From contig NZ_BAABHJ010000041.1 of NCBI RefSeq assembly GCF_039542035.1, positions 62,001 to 126,000 on the forward strand: a stretch of DNA of 64,000 nucleotides, in the 5' to 3' direction. A program made the position numbers and the translations under genes. Below are positions 18,128 through 25,870 of this stretch, one piece after another. The stretch comes from Actinoallomurus liliacearum (GTDB lineage Bacteria > Actinomycetota > Actinomycetes > Streptosporangiales > Streptosporangiaceae). Within the stretch, counting starts at the first letter, position 1. Each line of letters starts with the position of its first letter. The notes beneath the pieces are model-generated. The model saw only the letters and a list, made by a program, of their open reading frames with translations, was not told the DNA's origin and searched no databases.

Positions 18128-18156
18128 GCAGAACGTTCCTTAGCGGAACGTTCTGC
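18128..18156. promoter_or_regulatory. Perfect 12-bp inverted repeat in the divergent promoter region
   Basis: GCAGAACGTTCC and its exact complement GGAACGTTCTGC are separated by the five bases TTAGC. The repeat lies in the 344-base spacer (18061-18404) between the unknown/Nudix pair on the minus strand and the HTH-methyltransferase operon on the plus strand. There is no T run, so it is unlikely to be a terminator. A repressor operator controlling one or both sides fits best. Nothing else was found in the spacer. Confidence 0.6.
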
Positions 18157-18404
18157 TATCGCCCGTGAAGCAGCGGCGCGGCCGTTCGCTCGGTCAACGG
18201 CCGACGGCCGATCGTTCCGCGCAGCGACATTCCGTGCGGGGCGCTTGGCGGTCGGGTGCAGTGCTGCAATAGCGCCTGCGACTCACGGAATCCGCCGCGA
18301 GAGCGAGTTCACACTTCCAGCGCACGGTGGTGCGCACTGGCAGCTTGTCCCGGCTACGCGCTAGCTTCGTTCTCGCTGGACGAGATGGCAGGAGAGCGGG
18401 TGCG

Positions 18405-20129
18405 ATGGTAGACGCGAGTGGCAGGCGCTTGTCAAAGGCCGAGATCGCCAAGGCGGCAGGGGTCCGCAGGCCAGCTGTGAACAACTGGGAGAAGCGGCAT
18501 GCCGACTTCCCCCGGCCGGTCGATGAGGGAGACCGCTACGAGGTCGAGGCGATGGCGCGGTGGCTCATGCGCCGGCCGATTCCGGCGAACGTGTTGCGGC
18601 CGGGTGAGCCCGCCGGCAGTACGTATGGCGAGCGATTCGCCCGGAGCATCGGCCTCATACCACAGACGGAGAACCCGGAACCCGCGCAGACGTCCGCGCG
18701 GGCGGCGGTGCGCTCGGCGGCCGACTCGGCATGGGAGCCGCCCAGGGATCTCCTGCCGAACCTGGAGAAGTGGCGCGGTGAGGGAGGAGACCCAGAGTCG
18801 TATGAGGAGCTGCTGCTCGTGCTGCTCCACCTGCGCTGCCACGATCCGCGGCTCTGGGGGTCGCTGGTGCGGGCGGCCCGCCCGGCGGCGCCGCTTCCCT
18901 TCGGGACGGTCCTGGCGCGAGCCCTCGTTGAGCACCAGCAGCGCTACCCCGTCGTCCGTGACGCCGTAGGGAACGTCGGGCTGAAGATCTGGACGGACCG
19001 GCAACTCGCCGAGGTCGTGCGGATCCTCGAAGACGTGTGCGCCGGCGAGCGCCGGGACGTGCCGTCGACCATGACGCGGGCGGCCGTCGTGTGCCGTGCG
19101 CTCCTCGACGGGTTCGCCACGGACGATCGCGTACGCGGCGGTGAATTCCACACTCCGGACTCCATCGTCCGGCTGGCGGTCCGCCTGCTCGCTCCCAGAC
19201 CCGGAGACCGCGTCTACGACCCGGCCTGCGGAGACGGCGCGTTCCTGGCCGGCGCCGCCGCCCGCATCGAGGAACGGGGTGGCACGTCGCGGTCGCGCTC
19301 GTTCGGCGGGCAGACGATGAGCGTACGGTCGCTGCGGATGGCCGCGCTCAACCTGGCGATTCACAACCTGACGACGGTCACGGAGCTCCGGCGGGGCAGC
19401 GCGCTGCGCGAGGACCCCTCCCGCACCGGGAAGTCCGACGTCATCTTCGCGAATCCGCCGTTCAACATGCGGGACTGGAGCCGGCGCGATCCGACGGACG
19501 ATCCGCGGTGGCGGCGTTTCGGACCTCCGCCCCGGCACAACGCCAACTACGGCTGGCTGCAGTACGCCGTCGCGAAGCTGTCCCCACGCGGACGGGCGGC
19601 CGTGCTGATGCCGAACACCGCGGCGGTCTCCGCCAACACCCACGAGCACGGCATCCGCCGGAAGATGGTCGAGCAAGGCGTCGTGGACTGCCTCATCATG
19701 CTTCCCGAGCAGCTCTTCCGGTCGACACCCGTGCCCGTGACGCTCTGGCTCCTGCGGAGCCGCCCCTCGGACGACTCCCACCACGTCCTGTTCATCGACG
19801 CAAGGGCGCTGGGCATCAAGGTGGATCGCAAACACCGGGTCCTGCGGCCGGAGGACATCGACAAGATCACCGAAACGTACGAGGAATGGCGGCGGGTCGG
19901 CCCCGCGTACACCGGCGATGCGGGATTCGCCGCCGTCGCCTCGGCAGCGACCATCGTGGACCGAGCGTGCAGCCTCGCGGCGAGCAGGTACGTCACCGCC
20001 GAGCCGAGCTCCGACCCGTACGCCGAGGAGAAGGTGCGCCGGCTCCCCGAGGAGCTGCAGAAGTTGCACCGCCGGGCGGCCGAGGTGGACGCCCTCGTCG
20101 ACGACCGGGTGAGTGAGGTGCTCCGATGA
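18405..20129 (+). CDS. hsdM: N6-adenine DNA methyltransferase (HsdM-like) with N-terminal helix-turn-helix
   Basis: 574 residues from ATG 18405. Residues 8-55 form a phage-type HTH (SKAEIAKAAGVRRPAVNNWE). The middle and C-terminal parts are a type I modification subunit: GEFHTPDSIVRLAVRLL, motif I DPACGDGAFL, catalytic FANPPFNMRDW, and the downstream YGWLQYAVAKLSPRGRAAVL. An ATGA overlap joins it to hsdS. No HsdR motor subunit is present nearby, so this could be a solitary modification system, a BREX-like regulator, or a system using another nuclease of the island. The fused HTH might allow autoregulation through the palindrome at 18128; that is inference. Confidence 0.88.
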   Translation: MVDASGRRLSKAEIAKAAGVRRPAVNNWEKRHADFPRPVDEGDRYEVEAMARWLMRRPIPANVLRPGEPAGSTYGERFARSIGLIPQTENPEPAQTSARAAVRSAADSAWEPPRDLLPNLEKWRGEGGDPESYEELLLVLLHLRCHDPRLWGSLVRAARPAAPLPFGTVLARALVEHQQRYPVVRDAVGNVGLKIWTDRQLAEVVRILEDVCAGERRDVPSTMTRAAVVCRALLDGFATDDRVRGGEFHTPDSIVRLAVRLLAPRPGDRVYDPACGDGAFLAGAAARIEERGGTSRSRSFGGQTMSVRSLRMAALNLAIHNLTTVTELRRGSALREDPSRTGKSDVIFANPPFNMRDWSRRDPTDDPRWRRFGPPPRHNANYGWLQYAVAKLSPRGRAAVLMPNTAAVSANTHEHGIRRKMVEQGVVDCLIMLPEQLFRSTPVPVTLWLLRSRPSDDSHHVLFIDARALGIKVDRKHRVLRPEDIDKITETYEEWRRVGPAYTGDAGFAAVASAATIVDRACSLAASRYVTAEPSSDPYAEEKVRRLPEELQKLHRRAAEVDALVDDRVSEVLR

Positions 20130-20791
20130 GGACCCTGATCGGGGATGTGCCCGACGGCTGGCAGACGAAGCCGCTGGAGACGTTCTGCGAGGTGACGGCC
20201 GGGCCGTCCGGCGGAGCGGCCCGCACTCGGCGCAGGACGGGCACCGGCGGGGCGCGCGTACCGCTGATCGTCCCTAAGAACATTGTCGAAGGCCGGATCG
20301 TCGCGGAGAAACCCGCGTACGTCTCCGAGGAGAAGGCCGAACGGCTGAGGAATTACCGGCTCGAGCCCGGAGACGTCGTCGGCGTCCGGACGGCCAGCAT
20401 CGGCCGGTATGCGCTCGTCGGCGCGGAGCACGCGGGCTCGCTGTTCAACACGGCATGCCTGCGGATCCGCCCGGACAAGGAGCACGTTTATCCCGGTTAT
20501 CTCCTGCACTACCTGCGGAACCCGCTCGTACGGGAATGGGTCGAGCAGAACTCGCTGAAGTCGACGATCCGCAGCATCAACACCGAGACGATCCGGCAGC
20601 TCCCGCTTGTCCTTCCTCCCATGCCCGTACAGGAGTCGATCGGTGGCGTCCTGAGCGCGCTCGACGAGAAGATGGCCGTCCACGCGGAGATCAGCCGCTG
20701 TGCCGGGGAGTTGCGCGACCAGCTCTCGCCGCTGCTCCTGACCGGTGCACTGCCGGCGTCGTACGGAGCACGGCCGGGGGACGACCGATGA
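20126..20791 (+). CDS. hsdS: Type I restriction specificity subunit, single target-recognition domain
   Basis: 221 residues, about half the usual HsdS length, so it has one recognition domain and one conserved helix. The recognition half contains VPLIVPKNIVEGRI and YRLEPGDVVGVRTASIGRYALV; the helical spacer is QESIGGVLSALDEKM...ELRDQL. Half-size S subunits act as dimers and recognise symmetric bipartite sites. Overlaps hsdM upstream and the next small gene downstream by ATGA, so the three genes form one operon. HsdR is absent. Confidence 0.88.
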   Translation: MRTLIGDVPDGWQTKPLETFCEVTAGPSGGAARTRRRTGTGGARVPLIVPKNIVEGRIVAEKPAYVSEEKAERLRNYRLEPGDVVGVRTASIGRYALVGAEHAGSLFNTACLRIRPDKEHVYPGYLLHYLRNPLVREWVEQNSLKSTIRSINTETIRQLPLVLPPMPVQESIGGVLSALDEKMAVHAEISRCAGELRDQLSPLLLTGALPASYGARPGDDR

Positions 20792-21036
20792 CGGCGACGT
20801 CGGTGCTCACGAGCCTGACCACCCTGGTGGCGACCCAGGGCCTGCCCGCGGTGATCAAAGCCGGCGCGATCGGCGTCGTCGCGCTCACGGCCGCTCGCTC
20901 GAAGAAGGGGTGGCGCCGCCGGGACGCCCGGGAGACCCTCAGGATCCTGGTCCGGCCGGAGCCGGAGGAGAAGCCGTCGTCGCGCGGGCGCAAGCGGGTG
21001 AAGGGAGTGCGGCAGCGAACACCCGGTGGAAGGTGA
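20788..21036 (+). CDS. Small single-membrane-segment protein coupled to hsdS
   Basis: 82 residues, ATG overlapping the hsdS stop (ATGA). Residues 1-36 form one hydrophobic segment (TTLVATQGLPAVIKAGAIGV), followed by a strongly basic tail (SKKGWRRRDARETL and GRKRVKGVRQR). The family is not recognised. The overlap argues that it is a real gene and part of the methyltransferase operon. A membrane-anchored, nucleic-acid-contacting accessory is possible, but nothing in the sequence proves it. Confidence 0.55.
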   Translation: MTATSVLTSLTTLVATQGLPAVIKAGAIGVVALTAARSKKGWRRRDARETLRILVRPEPEEKPSSRGRKRVKGVRQRTPGGR

Positions 21037-21131
21037 CGGCCGATCCGCCCCGGGGTGGGCAGAGGAGATCCTGAGTGGTGGGTGCCTCGACGGTGCCCAT
21101 ACCGCCCGGTGTCGAAGCTCGACCGGCGGGC

Positions 21132-21340
21132 CTACTCCGGGGCGTCGGCCGGCCACCGGTTCTGGGACTTCAGGATCTCCTTGTAGATCTGGTACTTCGG
21201 ATCCTTCGGACCGTAACTCCAGTGCGCGGACCGGTAACGCCCGGGATGGTCACGTGAATGTTCCGCGTCGTGGTGTCGTAGAACACTCCGTGCTCCACGT
21301 ACACGGTGCGCTGCTTCCCGCCGGTGCTCAGGCGAATTCG
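21132..21340 (-). pseudogene. Decayed 3' end of an unidentified gene
   Basis: On the minus strand this stretch encodes a gene-like C-terminus ending PKYQIYKEILKSQNRWP plus seven residues and a stop. In another frame just upstream it encodes TVYVEHGVFYDTTTRN and IHVTIPG. The protein-like reading needs one frame change near 21240 and has no start, so it is a relic. Its last 26 codons have a homologous copy at 23909-23986. Family unknown. Confidence 0.45.
21135..21213. repeat. Degenerate direct repeat, left copy, flanking the DUF4365 insertion
   Basis: About 78 bases that match 23909-23986 in the same orientation at roughly 80 percent identity by eye (shared blocks include GCGTCGG, TTCAGG, GGTACTTCGGA). 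Both copies read on the minus strand as the same C-terminal peptide pattern, GPK(D)PKYxxYxExLKSxNRWxADAxE. The two copies bracket the lower-GC gene 21442-23856. Confidence 0.6.
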
Positions 21341-21441
21341 AGGGAGCTTCGTTCGGGCAGAGGTTTGATGCCGGTTCGCCGGGGTTCTGTCGGTGGAAGG
21401 ACCTAGAGTTCTGTCGCGAGCCAGATCGCCAAGGAGGTTGC

Positions 21442-23856
21442 GTGCCCAAAATTCCGAACAGTCGCAAGGCCAGCCGTGCTGCGGTCAACGCTCTTCGAAC
21501 ACTACTGGAGCAACATGACCACATTGTCGATGAAGTCCCTGGTCAGAATGATTTCGGGGAAGACCTATGGGTCAGGTTCACTGTAGACCGCAATCTAACT
21601 GGCGACCTTATATATATACAGGTTAAAGGTGGTCATTCATATCGGCGAGCGAAAGGCTACAGTGTATCGGTTGGTCGCCATGGCGACACATGGGCCGATG
21701 GAAATGTGCCGGTCATCTGTGTCATCCATGATCCGGACAAGGATGCTCTATATTGGGCAAACGCCACTCAACAGCTGAATGCAGCACGGCGTCAGCGGCG
21801 CTCTTTGAGATCTATTAAAGTCAGTGCTAAGGATTGCCTTGACGACGCATCGATGGCTGATTTCGTCGCACGAGTTCGCCATTATATAAGCCGTTATCAA
21901 GGCAATCGGGCCGTGCGCACACAACTCAGCGATATGACGGGAGTCGAATTCGGCCCCTCGGATATAGTGCGACACTTCGTCAACGTATATGGCGAAGACC
22001 TGGTGTTCTGGCAGCGGCGGGGCGAAGGATATGCAACGCTGCTTCACAGCGATCTCGACTGGGAGCCAGTGTATATCGGTCCCGAGATGCTCCACGCTGA
22101 TGCGCTGACGGGGCTCGGTCTAGGTCCGACGCCTGCAATCGGAGGCATAATCCTCAACATGGCTGAGGCCATGTGGCTGGCCGCATGCTTTGAGGCGACC
22201 GATTGGGCGCGTGAATCAACGCCAGGCCAGGAGCGAATCAAGCCTAGAGTCGAGGTTTGTGACAACTATGTATCTCACCGTATCAAGCATCGACTCCTGA
22301 GTGCTCCAGATGCAATCACGAGGTCGATAGAAATCTTCAAGTCAAAAGGTGGCGCCGATCCAGGAGTTTTGGATGAGATACAAAGATTAGGGTCCAATGC
22401 CCGCGTCGTGGAAGAAGCGCGCACAGCGTCTTGGGAGAAGTGGGAGGACTTGTCGCCTGAAGCTCGCAAGCTTGCCGCCATCTACTTGGTTGAAGATGTC
22501 GGAATAGGGGCTCCATCTCTTCCTATTGACCGGCAGTTCGAAATTAGTTGGCGTTGGAATCGACCTTGGAAGGAGTCTGACTTTTCGGCCAGATCGGGTC
22601 AACCGAGTACCCGGCTGACCCCCGACAGAGAGATCGTTCGTGCTCACGACCTCGTAGTAGGGGACAGAATCTATTGGCGTAATGATGACAGCAGCGAGGA
22701 ACGCAGGTTGGTCTCCGACATCTGGCGGTCTGAGAAGACGCCTATGGCTATATGTCTGCGCTTTGATGCGCGCGATGTCGGGGACACCTTCTGGCTGGGA
22801 GAACAGTTTGCCCGTGCGGATTGCGCCGCCGCAGAGAGCCCCGACGCGCGCAGAGACATCCTCGCCTTCGTTCCCGATCTCACCGAAGCAAAGCCACAAG
22901 TTATGGCGATCGTGGACAGAGGTAATGGTCTAAACGTTGAGCCTATAGAGATCGTAGACTGGCCACACGAGGCGCTGGCTATTTGTAACATGCTTAACGC
23001 CCCTGATGCAATTTTTGAGATTTCCGGTTTGTGGTACAGCCTGCCTGTCGGCGTCAGAGTCAGCCTAGAACAGGCCAGGGAACGCATGGTCGGTGGCGAT
23101 AATGAGCGACATGAGCTGGCGCTGCTCTCCGTGGCTCAGCTAGACCTCCCTGAATTGCCGGACCGGGAGGCTGATATCGACTGGGCACAGCTATTTCCTT
23201 CGGCGGGCTGTCCCGAAGAAGGATGTCCGTACTGCGACGGCTGCCCGGGTCACGCCGAGAAGGTAGAAGGGGAACGCGGCGTCAATCAGTGTGCGCCAGG
23301 CGGCTCATGCAGTTGTCAGACCACGGATCTCAAGCCTGATGACGAGCCCTGTGACTGCATGTTTATGGTGATCGGCCCACGTTGGGCAGCTGCCATTTAC
23401 CGCGAACTCGCTGACATAGCTGAGATACTCTGCGAGCAAGCCGAGGACCTCATGTGGGGTGTCGAAGGAGGGTACGTCGGGTTCCCGCGGTCTCTATGTG
23501 CCCAGCCTCCCCAATTCTACGTGCGGCTGGCGCAGACGTGCGCCTCCCTCTGCGGCGAGCTCGCAGAGGGACGGATCCCGATCCCTCGCACCACTGCCGA
23601 GTACCTCATGCTAGACGAGGCTGTGACGTCCTACCTCGCTGGCTGGACCGGCCGGGACGGACTTCAAATCGACGAAATGAAGCAAGAATTGGCACATCTG
23701 CCCGAGGCTCACGGAGATTTTGATCTCGATGCTTTGTGGATGTTTCAAAGCGTCGACTCAGATTGGGTTGAGATCGCACAATCTGAAACGGTGTACGAGC
23801 CGTACTCGATGGATCGTATCTTCGACGAACTACCCGGGGCGTCGCTTTGGAGTTGA
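21442..23856 (+). CDS. DUF4365-type nuclease-like protein with cysteine-rich region
   Basis: 804 residues, GTG start with a strong AAGGAGG site. Residues 1-130 look like DUF4365, a PD-(D/E)XK-like fold: NDFGEDLWVRF then LIYIQVKGGHSYRRA gives the D...QxK pattern. The long middle part is unrecognised. Residues about 580-645 are cysteine-rich (GCPEEGCPYCDGC, then CAPGGSCSC and PCDCMF), likely binding metal. Base composition is lower than in the neighbours: there is an AT stretch TATATATA near 21610, and CGTACG is absent although common on both sides. With the flanking direct repeats this suggests a recent insertion. Probably a stand-alone defence or restriction protein; the exact activity is unknown. 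Confidence 0.8.
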   Translation: MPKIPNSRKASRAAVNALRTLLEQHDHIVDEVPGQNDFGEDLWVRFTVDRNLTGDLIYIQVKGGHSYRRAKGYSVSVGRHGDTWADGNVPVICVIHDPDKDALYWANATQQLNAARRQRRSLRSIKVSAKDCLDDASMADFVARVRHYISRYQGNRAVRTQLSDMTGVEFGPSDIVRHFVNVYGEDLVFWQRRGEGYATLLHSDLDWEPVYIGPEMLHADALTGLGLGPTPAIGGIILNMAEAMWLAACFEATDWARESTPGQERIKPRVEVCDNYVSHRIKHRLLSAPDAITRSIEIFKSKGGADPGVLDEIQRLGSNARVVEEARTASWEKWEDLSPEARKLAAIYLVEDVGIGAPSLPIDRQFEISWRWNRPWKESDFSARSGQPSTRLTPDREIVRAHDLVVGDRIYWRNDDSSEERRLVSDIWRSEKTPMAICLRFDARDVGDTFWLGEQFARADCAAAESPDARRDILAFVPDLTEAKPQVMAIVDRGNGLNVEPIEIVDWPHEALAICNMLNAPDAIFEISGLWYSLPVGVRVSLEQARERMVGGDNERHELALLSVAQLDLPELPDREADIDWAQLFPSAGCPEEGCPYCDGCPGHAEKVEGERGVNQCAPGGSCSCQTTDLKPDDEPCDCMFMVIGPRWAAAIYRELADIAEILCEQAEDLMWGVEGGYVGFPRSLCAQPPQFYVRLAQTCASLCGELAEGRIPIPRTTAEYLMLDEAVTSYLAGWTGRDGLQIDEMKQELAHLPEAHGDFDLDALWMFQSVDSDWVEIAQSETVYEPYSMDRIFDELPGASLWS

Positions 23857-23908
23857 GCGCTGCAGGGGTGTCCCGACGGCCTGGGCTGAGTGTCGACGTG
23901 CCGATTCA

Positions 23909-23986
23909 CTCCGACGCGTCGGCTAGCCATCGATTCTAGGATTTCAGGCTCTCCTCGTAGAGCCGGTACTTCGGACCGTCCGGACC
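23909..23986. repeat. Degenerate direct repeat, right copy
   Basis: Right-hand partner of 21135-21213. Read on the minus strand it starts immediately after the stop codon of the gene ending at 23987 and gives GPDGPKYRLYEESLKS, a stop, then NRWLADASE. The in-frame stop shows that this copy no longer codes. It marks the right boundary of the inserted DUF4365 segment. Confidence 0.6.
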
Positions 23987-25099
23987 TCATGTCGGCAGCA
24001 CCCGGAACAGGCTGACGGGCCGCAGCTCGGTGCGACGGCCGGTGCGTCTGAGGGCACCGGCGGCGCGGACTTCGAGGCCCTGACCGTGGGCGCGCAGCGC
24101 GCGATCGTAGTCGTCGGACGGTAGCTCCACCCAGACCTGACGCTGCAGATCGCTTCGCTTGGTGCTGACCCGGCCTCGTACGACCGCCCATCCGGGCTGG
24201 TCGGGGCCCTCTCGGCGGAGACCCTGAATCCGGCCGTGCAACACGGCCTGCTCGGTGGTCTCCTTTCGCCCCAGATCGTCGGCGGCGTGCCTGAGCATCG
24301 TGATCTGCTCTGTCTCGAAGCGGATGGGGGCAGTGGGGAGATCCGTCGGCTCGTCCTCGGCCCAGGCGAACCGCATCTCGACGGGCTGATCACGATCGGT
24401 GCCGCCGAGCCGGGCCAGCGCGCGGCACAGTGTCTTCGATATTCCTTCTTCGACACGCTCGGCGAACGGCGACAGATCGGCGATCTCGTCGGCCTCCGCC
24501 GCGGCCGCCTGCGTGCTGAGCAGCATCTCCCGCAGCTTGACCAGGGCCCGGCGTTCGAAGGGGGTCGCGGGGAAGAGCGTGTCGCTGCGCGGTAGCTCGA
24601 TGTGGGTGGCGATGACGAAACTGCCCGGCCCGGTGGTAACGAGCGTGCGCGCCGGGAACTCCTCGACGATCTTGGGCTTCCGTGGTGGCAGAACGAGCTC
24701 GCCGCGGTGGGTCTCCTCGGCGTACGCGGCGGCGATCAGCAACTCGCGTACGCCCTGGAACGCTTCGGCGGCGTCGGCGGCCGAGATCATGCCCGACGGC
24801 GCGTCGGGGAACGTCCGGATGTACTGCCGGTCGACGTACGACGCGGTCACGCTGTGGATGATCTGCGACTCGGGACGCGACTCGGCCTCGGCGAGCGTAC
24901 GGATCACGTCGTTGACCCGCTGTGGGTAGTCGCGGAACCGGGACGAGACCGGGACGATCACTTCGAGCTCGTCCGCCTCCAGGGCCCAGATCGTCGCGCG
25001 GCCGTTCAGGTCCCCGACCAGCCGCCACCCGGACGTACGCAGGTAGCGCTCGATGTCGCCAGGCGTGAGGCGCTCCAGGTCGGCGCGGCTCGCGGTCAC
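23987..25099 (-). CDS. Unknown partner of the DUF4365 nuclease
   Basis: 370 residues, GTG start overlapping the stop of the upstream DUF4365 gene by four bases (GTGA). Begins VTASRADLERLTPGDIE. It has an N-terminal alpha/beta region (SGWRLVGDLNGRATIWA then LEVIVPVSSRFRDYPQR), a helical middle (FERRALVKLREMLLS), and a beta-rich C-terminus (WAVVRGRVSTKRSDLQRQV) that looks like an OB-type or similar barrel. No known family recognised. The coupling suggests a two-gene module in which this protein could sense the target or inhibit the nuclease. Confidence 0.75.
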   Translation of the reverse strand: MTASRADLERLTPGDIERYLRTSGWRLVGDLNGRATIWALEADELEVIVPVSSRFRDYPQRVNDVIRTLAEAESRPESQIIHSVTASYVDRQYIRTFPDAPSGMISAADAAEAFQGVRELLIAAAYAEETHRGELVLPPRKPKIVEEFPARTLVTTGPGSFVIATHIELPRSDTLFPATPFERRALVKLREMLLSTQAAAAEADEIADLSPFAERVEEGISKTLCRALARLGGTDRDQPVEMRFAWAEDEPTDLPTAPIRFETEQITMLRHAADDLGRKETTEQAVLHGRIQGLRREGPDQPGWAVVRGRVSTKRSDLQRQVWVELPSDDYDRALRAHGQGLEVRAAGALRRTGRRTELRPVSLFRVLPT

Positions 25100-25611
25100 G
25101 ACGGCTCCCCACCCGGGTCGGCAGCGTTCACCAGCGTACGAAGCGAATCTACGGTCAGCAGATTGACCTTGGGAATATCGACCCGCTTCTTCGCGTCCTT
25201 TTTCGCGTCGACGACCGGATCGTCCTTCGCCAGCGAATGCCAGTACACGCTCTTGCGCAGCAGCAGGCCGTCCGGGTGCAGGCTGACATAGTGGCGTGGC
25301 TCCGGCGGGACGATGACCAGGAAAAGGTAGGTCGGGAAGGTCGTCTCCGGATCGGCGAGGGCGTTGAAGTGCGGGACCTTGAGGTAGTGACGCCAGTGCG
25401 TGCCGTCCCCGGCCGCGGCCGAGTCGGACTTGACCTGCACGTTGATGGGTGTCGACCGCGCGCCGCGACGCCCGCCGACGCGGTCGGGCCACAGGCAGAA
25501 GTCGATGCCGTCGAGGTCGGGCTCTGGCTTGGCGAGCCTCAGGCCGGCGGCGGCGCTCAGCACCCGGACGAGGGCCTCCGCGTAGCCGCCCTGGTGATTG
25601 TTTCGGTCCAC
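25096..25611 (-). CDS. DUF4365-type PD-(D/E)XK nuclease-like protein
   Basis: 171 residues, GTG start with AGGAGA eight bases upstream. Contains the DUF4365 pattern: GGYAEALVRVLSAAAGL (helix), then LDGIDFCLWP and PINVQVKSDSA, giving the D and QxK of a PD-(D/E)XK core, followed by HFNALADPETTFPTYLFL. It is the first gene of a pair with 23987-25099 and is divergent from the helicase at 25871. It is distinct in sequence and length from the 804-residue DUF4365 protein nearby. A DNA-cleaving defence nuclease is plausible. Confidence 0.78.
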   Translation of the reverse strand: MDRNNHQGGYAEALVRVLSAAAGLRLAKPEPDLDGIDFCLWPDRVGGRRGARSTPINVQVKSDSAAAGDGTHWRHYLKVPHFNALADPETTFPTYLFLVIVPPEPRHYVSLHPDGLLLRKSVYWHSLAKDDPVVDAKKDAKKRVDIPKVNLLTVDSLRTLVNAADPGGEPS

Positions 25612-25870
25612 CGTCTCCTGGGATGCCTCTCCGCGCGTCGGCTCATCCGGCTCTAGCGTCCTACGGTTAATCCACCTCTTAACGCGGCGTCAAGGCAAAG
25701 TCACTTGGTCATTTAGGCCGGTCGGGCCGTTATGGCCTTTTCGTTGGTGGCCAGATATGGACGTCATGGGGCTGAAGGGGCGATTCGTCGGCGCGCTGGG
25801 CTGAGGATTCGTCATCGATCAAATACGCTGTGTTTCGCATAACGGTCAATCATGCAGCCCGGGGGGATCA

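Noticed and set aside
18128..18156. SOS/LexA box
   Set aside because: The actinobacterial box is GAAC-N4-GTTC. Here GAACGTTC has no spacer, and the repeat is a 12-bp palindrome with a different centre.
18405..20791. Complete type I restriction-modification system
   Set aside because: No HsdR motor-nuclease is adjacent. The nearby helicases belong to other units.
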